Origin: Bombyx mori
Taxonomy: Eukaryota; Arthropoda; Insecta; Lepidoptera; Bombycidae
Reading direction: 5' to 3'
Assembly: GCF_030269925.1 (NCBI RefSeq)
Contig: NC_085126.1
Span: 870,501-934,500 of the forward strand
Length of the DNA: 64,000 nucleotides
In this document: in pieces, positions 1 to 10,099 of the stretch
Position numbering within the stretch: position 1 is the stretch's first letter
Layout of the letters: the number at the start of each line of letters is the position of its first letter
Program-made: the position numbers and the translations under genes
The notes under the pieces: generated by a model
Told to the model about the DNA's origin: nothing
What the model saw: only the letters and a program-made list of their open reading frames with translations
Database searches by the model: none

Positions 1-40
1 GACTGGGAGAAGGGCAGGAAATGATGATGATGTACACCTT
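1..40 (+). repeat. possible RTE-type LINE 3' tail
   Basis: The first bases end in a short ATG/GAT repeat after a W-E-K-G-R-like coding stretch. RTE-clade LINEs often end this way. The piece is too short to be sure. Confidence 0.25.
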
Positions 41-189
41 TTACGGATGAGGACACTTAAAGCTGTCAACATCTAAAAAGTCCCAGGATTTTATGTTGCT
101 TAAAGTATTGAGTTCAGTATTCAGTATATTTAGAGAAGTATTGTGATTAAGACCGATGCACTCAATAAATGTCCTCGTTTTACTCATTG

Positions 190-455
190 ATTACGACGAA
201 GAGCTTGACGAGGGAACTAGTCGACTGATACAGCCCACTGAATTTCTCGCCGGGTCTTCTCAGCTGGTCGCGATTCCGATTCGGTAGTAGATGCAATCGC
301 GAAGCAGCTGCCCTTGAGTTATTAGTTCTCCTCCGGAGGCACTTGGTGGGCTGTTAGCAAATCCCTTCCCTCATGGCTGAGGCTTTGCTCGCCCATCTGT
401 CCTGATGAAACTGAAAAGGCCAACCAGCCACCACTAATCTTTCCTCCAAAAAAAT
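190..455 (+). repeat. LINE family B 3' end (5'-truncated)
   Basis: This stretch matches the 3' untranslated end seen at 50430-50722 and, on the other strand, at 34628-34870. Shared blocks include the CTCGCCGGGTCTTCTCAG segment and the TTTGCTCGCCCATCTGTCC tail segment. The 34628-35854 copy carries a reverse transcriptase, so this is the 3' end of that Jockey-like LINE. No coding capacity remains. Confidence 0.7.
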
Positions 456-515
456 GTTATTAAATATTTAAACGATATTGTTGTGTATGGCTTTATAAAT
501 AAAGCTGAGAACAGT

Positions 516-972
516 TTTTTTTTTTTTTTTTTTTTTTTTTTTATTGCTTAGATGTGAGGACGAGCTCACAGCCCACCTGGTGTTAAGTGGTTACTGGAGC
601 CCATAGACATCTACAACGTAAATGCGCCACACACCTTGAGATATAGTTCTAAGGTCTCAGTATAGTCACAACGGCTGCACCACCCTTCAAACCGAAACGC
701 ATTACTGCTTCACGGCAGAAATAGGCGGGGCGGTGGTACCTACCCGTGCGGACTCACAAGAGGTCCTACCACCAGTAATTACGCAAATTATAATTTTGCG
801 GGTTTCATTTTTATTACACGATGTTATTCCTTCACCGTGGAAGTCAATCGTGAACATTTGTTGAGTACGTATTTCATTAGAAAAATTGGTACCCGCCAGC
901 GGGATTCGAACACCGGTGCATCGCTTCAACACGAATGCACCGGACGTCTTATCCGTTAGGCCACGACGACTT
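516..972 (-). repeat. Bm1 SINE, full length
   Basis: A poly-T run followed by TTGCTTAGATG marks the 3' tail. The copy reads backwards to the tRNA-like head at about 880-972, with B-box GGTGTTCGAATCCC on the minus strand and an A-box-like segment TGGCCTAACGGATAAG. It is essentially complete at about 440 bp plus tail, which suggests fairly recent insertion. Confidence 0.9.
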
Positions 973-1004
973 CAAAATCCTTGCAATCCTATCCTTACAA
1001 TTGT

Positions 1005-1275
1005 TTTGATAAAGTCCCGGAGACCGTCCTCGTCGAATCCGTCGAAAGACTCGACAAGTGACTTTAGCTCAGAGACGCAGCCCACTGAGTTTCTCGCCGG
1101 ATCTTCTCAGTGGGTCGCGTTTCCGATCCGGTGGTAGATTCTGCGAAGCACTGCTCTTGCTAGGGCCAGTGCTAGCAATACTCCCGGTTTGAGCCCCGTG
1201 AGCTCATCTACACGTCAAGGAGAAGCTGAAATAGCCTCTCAACGCTATCAGCATAGCTAGGAGAAAAAAGATTTT
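1005..1275 (+). repeat. LINE family A 3' end
   Basis: Blocks such as GGATCTTCTCAGTGGGTCGC, GATTCTGCGAAGCACTGC and the GAGCCCCGTGAGCTC tail match other family A ends at 9107, 21361, 29383, 56829 and 59363. It is 5'-truncated and ends in a short A-rich tail. Confidence 0.7.
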
Positions 1276-1682
1276 TAATTTTCATTAACAAAGAAAACAT
1301 GGCGCAAACATGTTTCTATTGTGCTCCTGCAGTATTGAGTTCGCCTCGGCGTTCTCGAGTTATTGTTCGGCCACAAAAGAACTCAAGACCACTCGGGTAT
1401 CCGTCTCGAGGATGCTGTGAGAGCCTCCAATGTCTCAGTGGAAAATGAATTGCTCGTCTTATTCAGCATCTTCAGATACAGTGCTCGGTTTAAAATGTTT
1501 TTTTTTTTTTATAGCTGGAGAATAAGCAAGGGTGATTTTAACTAGCTCTATATCAATCATAATATATGATAATAGGTTAATAAAATCTGTCCTCGATCGA
1601 TTTTTGGGGGACGTTTATATATTATTTTTTTATAAACACAGTTTCTCAGGGATATCGTTGACGGTTATCAGTTTTCAGTCAA
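1276..1682. other. no recognisable gene
   Basis: This is AT-rich sequence with a 12-base T run near 1500. I see no convincing exon or repeat family. Confidence 0.5.
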
Positions 1683-1845
1683 CTGACTCGTTGGTGCAGT
1701 AGTTAGCGCACCTGACTGATGCGCCGAAGGTCGTGGGTTCGATTCCCATATCGGCCAGCATTCGTGTGATGAATAGTCGTGTTTGCTCCTTGTCTGATTG
1801 TGATTGTTATCTATATATGTATATATTTCAATGTGTATAAGTATT
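1683..1845 (+). repeat. tRNA-derived SINE (not Bm1)
   Basis: An A-box-like TGGTGCAGTAGTTAGCGC is followed about 35 bp later by B-box GGGTTCGATTCCC, then a body with TTTGCTCCTTGTCTG. The 5' and 3' arms do not pair as a full acceptor stem, so this is a SINE head and not a working tRNA gene. A related copy lies at 61780-61890. Confidence 0.6.
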
Positions 1846-2219
1846 ATTAAGCGCTGTGGCTCGGGATAAATAAAATTATCACCGTAGTACAAATAAAACT
1901 CTATTTTACATTTAGAACACTTAAGGCACACTTTACAATTCTCAATTCACTTCTTCCGCTTCGCTTAAGGTGATCAGTTCGCTGTTTCGCTTCGAGTAGT
2001 TCCGATTACTAACTAACTGCGTGCCATCTCTGCAACGCTTTTATAGCCGATACCACATCTCTAGAATTGTCGAGAATATTCCACACAAATTGCGTATTGT
2101 GTTTCCGCTATCTGACAATAGATGGCGCTGTACTTCTCGAGCGTTCTAGATGCATCTAGATCCTTCGATATTCGTTCGACTATTCGGCGATAGATGGAGT
2201 TCCTCTTACCAACGTAACA
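1846..2219 (-). repeat. solo LTR, copy 1
   Basis: This matches the solo LTR at 61891-62276 along its length, including AATAGATGGCGCTGTACTTC and ATTCGTTCGACTATTCGGCG. On the minus strand it ends near AACGTAACA. The expected TGTTACG-like start is decayed. It directly follows a tRNA-type SINE, as does the copy at 61891. Confidence 0.65.
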
Positions 2220-3430
2220 ATATTTTCATTCGTAAATCTTCATAGATTGATTGTGAAGTAATTTAGTACCACGAGTACTCGTATTCATGTAAACGACACG
2301 AATACAATTTGAATATTAAACGAAGTTATATTTCACGATGCCGATATGGGATAGCATTGGATCGTGTGTGGCCATTAGGTCGACGAGCGGTTACCGCGTT
2401 GAATATAAAAGGGTTTTAAGGTTTAGATATATGGTCGGGCTCACAGCGTACTTGGTAGGTGGGAATGCGATAAGGCCTATAATATAGCTGACTGATTTAG
2501 TAGTGCCCGTATTACATCTGCACAAATTTATTCTCAACCGAAATTGGATACACGATTTGTATAATGGCGGTATTCATATTAAAAGCATTTATTCGTTCAG
2601 TGTTTGAATTCGTTTATTATATCTACATATATAAAAAGAGAATGTATGTCTGTATGTACCTATGTTCATTTAAAACTTGAGAACCGTTAGCCCAATTGAT
2701 ATGAGATTTTGCACATATATAAAGATCGATATGACCACTCCGACGAATATCATTACGTTATTGTCTATACATATATGTATATAAAAGGGAATGTGTGTTC
2801 ACTTAAAATTAGCGTTGTTAGGTATCTGAATCGTTTTATGGACTTTATGTTTTAATATAAAATTGCATCTTGTTGCGAACGAAGCCGCGGGCGAAGCGTC
2901 TCATGAATGGTTTTCGGTTTTATAAAATCGAGTTTTTATGTTTTTTGGTTGGTTAATTTGGTTCAGTAAAAGCGCGTATTCGTTCTACCTTCATTCGCGT
3001 TTTCACTATTTGTGAAAAATGCAACTCCATTCCTATATTCGTGGCTATTGCTACATTCGTGGTCCTATTTCTTTATTTGCAGATTTACACGGTATATCGG
3101 TACATGCACATTGATAAAAAGTTTTCCAATATGTAGGTATCCAACTGAATATCCTTTGTAAGCGCGCTTTTCAAAGTTCACGGTATCTTTATTCTGAATA
3201 AAGAGCTTTTACCTGTATATCGACTTTAGTCTGTGGAACATATAACATAAGCAACTGTACAAAAGAACGCTGGTTTTGCGGCCCCATACAATGAGAAATG
3301 GTCCTCATTTTATATTGTACTCTGCGCAACATATTACTGTTTCCAATAATGTGACATTAAATCGTACCTACTGAATCTCATTTCTAGAATGTTCTAAAAC
3401 AGAACGACATAACAAAAATAGAACATTCCT
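2220..3430. other. unassigned AT-rich region with Helitron-like remnant
   Basis: Around 2625-2910 the text resembles lepidopteran Helitron interiors: a repeated TATATAAAAGRGAATGTRTGT motif and GAAGCCGCGGGCGAAGC. The rest shows no gene or clear repeat boundary. Confidence 0.4.
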
Positions 3431-3431
3431 G

Positions 3432-3795
3432 ACCTTGCGGACCGAATGGTAAACAGTCGACGTTGCCCTGAGCACGTCATTTCGGATCCTCCCGATCCAC
3501 TAACGATGCTTTTAGGTACCTCAAGCACCGGTCACCGTTCTCGTCGAACCCGTCGCTTGCGACGAAGGGTTCGCGTGTGAACTAACCCATAGACACAGCC
3601 CACAGAGTGTCTCGCCGGATCTTCTCAGAGGGTCGCGTTTCCCATGCGGTGGTAGATTCTGCGAAGCAACTGCTCTTGCTAGGGCCAGTGTTAGCAAGTT
3701 CTCTCAGGTTGAGCCTGTGAGCTCGCCTACCCGTCCTGGCGTAGTTAGAATAGCCCGTCAGGCTATCAGCGAATATGTAGGGGGAAAGAGTGGCA
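3432..3795 (+). repeat. LINE family A 3' end with C-terminal coding remnant
   Basis: It starts in the last codons of the LINE ORF: translated +, an R-S-R-R-T-R-R-L-R-R-R basic tail is visible around 3537-3575. It continues through the shared 3' untranslated blocks and is 5'-truncated. Confidence 0.7.
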
Positions 3796-3938
3796 CAAGG
3801 GCGAAAAGAAGAAGAGTTTTCATTGTTTTGTTGAAAGGGTCCTGGTTAGTAGTGGCACTTCTGTTGAGTAACACTAACCTTTCATCCTCTGCTGGGTCGT
3901 CTACTTGTCTATTTTCGACGGAAATATACATTAATAAA

Positions 3939-4598
3939 CTAGCTAACCCAGCAGACTTCTTAGCGCCTCAATCGATAAATAAAAGACCTATATATAAAAT
4001 AAACTTAAAAAAAAAAGTGTGTGTGTCCGCTCCGACGCACGACTGGAGTTTACTGGATATAAAAAATTAAACGAAACAATACGAGAAATAGTTCTATATT
4101 ACGACAACACGATACACTACAGATTATTAACAAATTAACGAGACACAAAACAAACGACTAACAAATATATGAAAATACAATAATGAGAGAAACGCGCGAT
4201 CAGTACGAGGCTTTGTGGCGGACTGCCGGCGCAGCAGCCCGGCGTCACCTGCGATAACGCGGCCGCGCGTTGGCTCCTGATTGGCGCGCGCACGCATCAC
4301 GCAATCAGGAGCCAATCAGGCGCATAACGCATTTCGTGTGACATGCTAGTACGATTTTGGTCCCCATAATTTTCATACCCCGGGCCTATATATGTAAATC
4401 GATTCTAAAGGAGTAAACTCCAACAAACAAAAGGAATCCGTTCGACGACAGGGTACACATCCAAGGGATAACAAAATTGTTATTTTTATTCCATTCCGAA
4501 CTTCTCACAAATAATTCAAGACAAAAATTAGCCAAGTCGGTCCAGCCGTTCTCCAGTTTTAGCGAGACTAAACGAACAGCTATTCGTTATTATATAGA
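3939..4598 (-). mobile_element. non-autonomous Helitron, interrupted
   Basis: On the minus strand it begins TCTATATAATAACGAATAGC and ends GGGTTAGCTAG, with the CTAG 3' terminus typical of Helitrons. The copy at 26054-26332 aligns to both ends without the middle 380 bp, so 4045-4421 is a later insertion. Confidence 0.65.
4045..4421. mobile_element. MITE-like insert with short inverted ends
   Basis: The ends GGAGTTTACT and AGTAAACTCC are inverted repeats, and the intervening DNA is absent from the sister Helitron at 26054-26332. It contains a GC-rich hairpin at about 4262-4315 built from TTGGCTCCTGATTG and its complement. No ORF is convincing and the superfamily is unknown. Confidence 0.5.
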
Positions 4599-4964
4599 TA
4601 GATAGATAAAGCACACAAACAAATATCGAAATCAACAGAAATCTGAAATTTACATTGTATTCATAAACGCGCGCTTTATATAGTACCCATGTATACTAAA
4701 CATATAATTAATTAGGCAAACAAACCCAGAAATTATCATTGCCTGAAATTCATCTCGCGGGAGCTAAATAAGTTTACGGTCAAGGAGCTCGCGGTGGTTG
4801 TGGATGTGGCGTTACATGATACTATAAAATTAACGTGTCCGAAAATTGTATCAAATCTTTCTCTGGAGTAAGCATTGTTTGGAAGTATTAGTTATTATGG
4901 AGAACCGTAATAGGTATTGGAAAATGTTTAAATAAATCCAGAAAAAAATTAAAGCGTTACGTAG

Positions 4965-5165
4965 TTTTTTTTTTATGATTGAATGATTACTGGTGACCCA
5001 GTAATCATTTTCATTTCCAGTTTCACCAAGATAGGGGGCGAGCAAGGGCTCAGCCAGGAGGGGTGGGATTTGCTAATAGCCGCCCGAGCGCCTCCAAAGG
5101 AGACCTCACAACTCAACTCAAGAGTAGCTGACTCGCGAATTAATCTACTACCTGGTTACGGTAAT
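4965..5165 (-). repeat. LINE family B 3' end
   Basis: On the + strand, TTTATGATTGAATGATTACT leads into GAGCAAGGGCTCAGCC, the antisense 3' tail of family B. It is truncated after about 200 bp. Confidence 0.65.
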
Positions 5166-5423
5166 TCTTATTGCTTCTCTGTGTGCATTGTTCCATGTTT
5201 TAGACTACGAATGCACTAATTTACCAGTTACTAATGAAGTTGACGAGAATTTATAGGAGGTTGCGAGTTTTTTTATTACTTTAGAAGGATATTGTGGCGG
5301 GTAGCCAACATACGACGCAAGATAATTGACAGATGCCTGAATCTCGCTTACGACATTTTCAAGATAAGCTTGCATATATACATAGTCAGGTCATAAATTC
5401 TGTCACATGTTTAATGTAAAATA

Positions 5424-5872
5424 TTTTTTTTTTTTTTTTTATTGCTTAGTTGGGTGGACGAGCTCACAGCCCACCTGGTGTTAAGTGGTTACTGGAGCCC
5501 ATAGACATCTACAACGTAAATGCGCCACCCACCTTGAGATATAAGCTGTAAGGTCTCAGTATAGTTACAACGGCTGCCCCACCCTTCGAACCGAAACGCA
5601 TTACTGCTTCACGGCAGAAATAGGCAGGGCGGTGGTACCTACCTGCGCGGACTCACAACAGGTCCTACCACCAGTAATTACGCAAATTATAATTTTGCGG
5701 GTTTCACTTTTATTACACGATGTTATTCCTTCACCGTGGAAGTCAATCGTGAACATTTATTGAGTACGTATTTTATTAGAAAATTGGTACCCGCCTGCGG
5801 GATTCGAACACCGGTGCATCGCTTCAACACGAATGCACCGGACGTCTTATCTTTTAGGCCACGACGACTTCA
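5424..5872 (-). repeat. Bm1 SINE, full length, in mariner
   Basis: Poly-T then TTGCTTAGTTGGGTGG at the left; the tRNA-like head ends at GGCCACGACGACTTCAA on the right. It lies between the mariner's right inverted end and the transposase stop. Confidence 0.9.
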
Positions 5873-5954
5873 ATTGAAACAAGTTTATTCATTATGTAAC
5901 CATTCATATACCAAAATGAACTTAACAAAACATAGATTCTTATGAGACTTAAGT

Positions 5955-7447
5955 TTATTCAAAATGACCTCCGTGATTTTGAATACAGGCCTTCAATCTG
6001 CGCGGCCAGTCGTCTATCGCAGCACGAACGAGGTCCATGTCAATATCGGCGGCTGCCTTAATCAAGGATGTTTTGAGTGACTCCAAATTGGGATGAGGCT
6101 TTGAGCACGCCTTTTCCTTCAAGTGTTGCTATATCTTGTAATCTAACGGATTCAAATCTGGACTGGAGGAGGCCCAGTCTTCGTGCCGGATGAAGTCGAT
6201 TTCACGCGCCGCCAGCCAGTCTTGTGTGCTCTTCGCTCTATGAACTGGCGCCGAATCTTTTTGGAATACCCAGTGCCTGTTATTGAACATGGTATGAGAA
6301 ACAGGTACCACAAGGTTCGTCAGGACTGTATTTTGATACACAACTGCATTCGTTTTTACACCTTTCTCACAAAAATGTACCTCTGTTAAGCTTACTAAAA
6401 GCTTACTAAAGGATAAGACGTCCGGTGCATTCGTGTTGAAGCGATGCACCGGTGTTCGAATCCCGCAGGCGGGTACCAATTTTTCTAATGAAATATGTAC
6501 TCAACAAATGTTCACGATTGACTTCCACGGTGAAGGAATAACATCGTGTAATAAAAATCAAACCCGCAAAATTATAATTTGCGTAATTACTGGTGGTAGG
6601 ACCTCTTGTGAGTCCGCGCGGATAGGTACCACCACCCTGCTTATTTCTGCCGTGAAGCAGTAATGCGTTTCGGTTTGAAGGGTGGGGTAGCCGTTGTAAC
6701 TATACTGAGACTTTAGAACTTGTATCTCAAGGTGGGTGGCGCGTCTACGTTGTAGATGTCTATGGGCTCCAGTAACCACTTAACATCAGGTGGGCTGTGA
6801 GCTCGTCCACCCATCGAAGCAATAAAAAAAAAAAAAAAAAGCCCCAATAAGAAACTCCCAACCATACCATGAGCGAGGATGGAAAATGACCTCGTTGGAC
6901 ACGCGGAATACGGTTGCTCGCTTCTTCATTACTGTGTGCGTACACCTTATAATTTTTTTTGTTGTAGCTCACTTCTACGGTAAAAATTTTTTCATCCGAA
7001 AAAAGAATTTCCCGATATTTTTTTCCCGCGTACCGCTTCAACAAAGCGCGGCATTTCTTCAGTCTCAGGTCCATTAGACGAGCATTCAAACGATTTCCTG
7101 TTTTTCTTCGATATGCCCGAAGCCCTAAGTCTTCATTTAACACCCTTTTCACCGTGGTTCTGCTTAACCCCATCTGAAGGGCCAAGAGTTTCTGCTTACG
7201 TTTGGGATTTCTTTGAATTCACGCCTTCACAGCTTTTATCACTGCTGCAGTCCTAACAGACCGAGGGCGACCACTTCTTGACCTGTCATCTACACTAGAG
7301 TCTTCATTGTATCGTTTGATGGTACGATAAACGAATATTTTGGTTATATTCAAAAATTTTCAGTATGTTAAAAATTTGAATTGGCGCGTAACCGCAACGA
7401 TGCAACGCAATAACTGCAACACGGTCTTCTTTAAGCGTCCACTCCAT
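5955..7447 (-). pseudogene. mariner DD37D transposase, broken
   Basis: The minus strand encodes a Tc1/mariner transposase that would cut and paste the element at TA sites. It starts MEWTLKEDRVAVIALHR. An N-terminal helix-turn-helix region follows, then the catalytic positions ILFSDEKIF (first Asp), VFQKDSAPVH (second Asp) and SPDLNPLDY (third Asp). Thirty-seven residues separate the last two, which marks the DD37D/maT group. Damage: a frameshift near 7350, an in-frame TGA near 7220, a Bm1 inserted at 6405-6839 in the middle of the catalytic domain, and an in-frame TAG at about 6128 just after the third Asp. The C-terminus ends NHGGHFE at 5955. It cannot make an active enzyme but could be mobilised in trans. 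Confidence 0.88.
6405..6839 (+). repeat. Bm1 SINE inside mariner transposase ORF
   Basis: It starts in the A-box region (CTAAAGGATAAGACGTCC) and ends GCAATAAAA plus a long A tail. Transposase reading resumes on both sides. The left flank shows a repeated AAGCTTACTAAA that may be the target duplication. Confidence 0.9.
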
Positions 7448-7905
7448 ATGTAAAAAAGAAGTAAAATTCTAAATGTATACTATTTTTATTTTCATGAACA
7501 ATTCGAAATTCGAATTCAATAAACTTTTTTGTGGCCAGCATTCTAAAAGAAAAGTTTGTACTGTGTGACAATACTTATGACCTGACTAGGTACAAGTTCC
7601 GAACAACAACATTTGGACCGTCGGTCTACCGAGCAATATCACCCTCTCGGTGGAAGATTTTCCCTTTGTCGTTAAGATTCCCAAACTGGTGACCTCCGAC
7701 GTGATGTGAACACGCAACCTTCTGATTCATCATCAGCGCATCAAGAACTTCGGCTACCACAATCCCCACATTCTCGCAGATAAAAGCAAGTCATCGACAG
7801 TCGTCCCACAGCAAGCCAGCATCACAGCCTCAACAGGACCATCGCAGCCGACTCACCGTGCTTCCTGGCCCTACGGCACGCACCTATACTGCCTCATCGC
7901 GCAGA

Positions 7906-8040
7906 ATTCAAGCTCAGTCTCGACTCACCGCAGACTTCGAGCAGCACTGGCGACAATCACGTAGCATTCAAGCTCAGTTTCGACTCACCGCAAACTTCGA
8001 GCAGCACTGGCGACAATCACGCAGCATTCAAGCTCAGTAC
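7906..8040 (+). repeat. 60-bp tandem repeat inside the LTR element
   Basis: Copies start at 7906 and 7966, with a partial third at 8026. Each begins ATTCAAGCTCAGT. The 60-bp period keeps a 20-codon frame open through 7858-8091, rich in Q, R and S. Whether it is translated is unknown. Confidence 0.8.
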
Positions 8041-8263
8041 GGACCAACGATAACTAAAAATGACACAACCTCCGGTCTCGGAGGGGAGTGATGTGGCGGG
8101 TAGCCATCATACAACGCAAGATAATTGACAGATGCCTGAATCTCGCTTACGACATTTTCAAGATAAGCTTGCATATATACAAGTTCCGAACAACAACATT
8201 TGGACCGTCGGTCTACTGAGCAATATCACCCGCTCGGTGGAAGATCTTCCCTTTGTCTTATAT

Positions 8264-9100
8264 CTTCCCAAAGAAATCATTAGTGCCAGGGGCAGAGTTT
8301 AATAGTCCATAATGGACTCAGTTAAGATGCCTACAAAGTACTTGCATGTAGTCTTCTTGTGTCCCTCCTGTGCACTTGCTGTGGCTTCTCGTAGCTTATG
8401 AGCTAACGAAATACACTTTTAACTGAAATGCCACATCTGCATTACTTCCATAATGAATGTTAACGACCAAAATTTAATTCCGCCGTTTTAATGAAGCCGA
8501 CAAACCGTGGCCATTAAACAAGCGATTAATCTTCACGGCTCGGTTAGTGTGGCGTCAGTATAGAATTATTGTGGAGAAGTTTAAACGATTAATTGTTTTT
8601 GAAAACAGCTGATAGTTACGGCGGGTAAAAAATTTTTTTGTTTGTTTTTGGACAGAGAATTCAAAGTTGAAACGCCCGACAGAAAAGCGCGCGTATTACG
8701 ACTCGTATTGAGATGCGAGACTGAAGTTCTTACTACATTGGAACAGTGGGTTTCGTCAACTATACAACGAAAGTTAACAATTAGGGAGTTTACGTGATGA
8801 GCCATAAAAATAAGTGTACAGCTATAACAATAGAAAAGGGACTTGAAAAAAACTTAATGTCATTTAAGTCTGTTACAAGATCTTCCACAAATTACAGCTA
8901 AATTATATTTTATCATTTCGGTAAACGATAATCGGATTGATATCGCTCTTTTCGACGATCCCTATAATAGATATTCAATTAATTTTATTTTACTATCTCT
9001 TCGTTACAGGAAATACAAAAGGAAGATCATAAAATCTTAAATAATAGCAAATCGAAACTTGTTCATAAGGTGATGTCATGTCAATAAGCAACATCCCACT
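8264..9100. other. no recognisable gene
   Basis: Unique-looking sequence with no exon-like ORF, splice-flanked domain or repeat family that I can name. Confidence 0.45.
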
Positions 9101-9106
9101 TTAATA

Positions 9107-9495
9107 TAGCGGCACGACATGAGAATCCTCTTATCGTGGCCGCCAGCCGACCACATAGCCGATCCTGCGGACCAAATGTTTAACAGTCGACGTCGCCCAA
9201 AACATGACATTTCGGATCCTCCCGATCCACTAATGGTGCTTTTAGGTACTCCAAGCACCAGTCATCGATCACGTCAAGCCCGTCGCTTGCGACGAAGGGC
9301 TTGGCGAGTAAATTAACCTTCTCGGATCTTCTCAGTGGGTCGCGTTTCCGACCCGGTGGTAGATTCTGCGAAGCACGGCTCTTGCTAGGGTTCGTGTTAG
9401 CAACATCGTCAGATTTGAGCCCCGTAAGCTCACCTATTAGTTAAAGTTACGTTGATATGATCTCTCTAGACCATCAGCTTAGGTAGGAAAAAAAA
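9107..9495 (+). repeat. LINE family A 3' end with C-terminal coding remnant
   Basis: Translation + gives a C-terminus ending R-R-L-R-R-R-A-W-R-V-N just before a stop near 9316, like the copy at 57025. The shared 3' untranslated blocks follow, with a short A tail at 9485. It is 5'-truncated. Confidence 0.7.
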
Positions 9496-9799
9496 GAGCA
9501 ACATTTAATGATAACTAATCTGGTTAATCTAGATAGTTAATCTATAATCTTAGTTAAGAAAAATGAAACCAAAAAAATATCTAGAAGTAACAGAAAAAGA
9601 TTTTATGCGTCCATTAGACTGTAAAGAAGTCTGCTCCAGATCGAAGGTAGTGTGCTATTGGATTAATACATTGAAGTCACGTACGTGACGTTCGCACGTC
9701 CTAGTACTGTGACCATGCCAAAATATTCTTGTAGATTTCCTTTTCGGCTAAGCAATCAAATTTTAGCAACTAAAAAAACCTCATCTTATAAGAGGCATG

Positions 9800-10095
9800 G
9801 CGTTGTAAGCATACGACTTATGCCCTGCTCTATTGGAGCCTTCAGCAATGCCAGGGAGAAATCCAAGACGCTATCTACCACTTAATACTCTCCACAAGCC
9901 ACGTTTGAAGAAGGACGTGTCATAGCGCTCGGTAAACACTGTGGAGGGGAGCTCATTACAAAGCCGGATGGTGCGTGGCAAAAAGGATCTCTGGAAGCGC
10001 ACTGTGGATGACCGCAGTGGCTCCAGGTAGTATAGATGAAGTCTACTCCCGTGGTGGACGGTGCGATGGCAAAAACGAGATGATGTTATCATCTT
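9800..10095 (-). repeat. LINE family C 3' end with C-terminal coding remnant
   Basis: The minus strand encodes FLPRTIRLCNELPSTVF, the conserved C-terminal motif of many CR1/Jockey-type LINE ORF2 proteins. The antisense tail contains CTTAATACTCTCCACAAGCC. It may be the abundant Bombyx family BMC1; I could not check. Confidence 0.7.
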
Positions 10096-10099
10096 AACA

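Larger units (their letters stand above)
5381..7590 (-). mobile_element. DD37D mariner (Bmmar/maT type), degenerate
   Basis: Inverted ends CATAGTCAGGTCATAA and CCTGACTAGG (complement CCTAGTCAGG) sit between TA dinucleotides at 5379-5380 and 7591-7592. The undisturbed site is seen in the right LTR at about 8175. Two Bm1 SINEs are inserted, at 5424-5872 and 6405-6839. The transposase lies on the minus strand. Confidence 0.88.
5293..8259 (+). mobile_element. short non-autonomous LTR retroelement (TRIM-like) with nested insertions
   Basis: Two direct repeats of about 168 bp flank a roughly 420-bp interior. The left LTR is 5293-5380 plus 7593-7673, split by a mariner. The right LTR is 8092-8259. 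Both start TGTGGCGGGTAGCCA and are nearly identical. A 4-bp ATAT duplication flanks the pair (5289-5292 and 8260-8263). The interior starts with CTGGTGACCTCCGACG, a possible primer-binding region, and ends in a purine tract GGAGGGGAGTGA just before the right LTR. No gag or pol is present, so it would depend on another element. LTR type with 4-bp duplication suggests Ty3/gypsy; this is inference. Confidence 0.75.

Noticed and set aside
886..1137. ORFs starting MVPASGIRTPVHRFN and similar at several sites
   Set aside because: These are translations of the Bm1 tRNA-like head, seen wherever Bm1 occurs, not genes.
1683..1760. A functional tRNA gene
   Set aside because: A- and B-box words are present but the acceptor arms do not pair and a SINE body follows.
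7906..8040. CRISPR-like direct repeats
   Set aside because: Only two and a part copies, 60-bp contiguous units with no unique spacers, in a eukaryotic retroelement.
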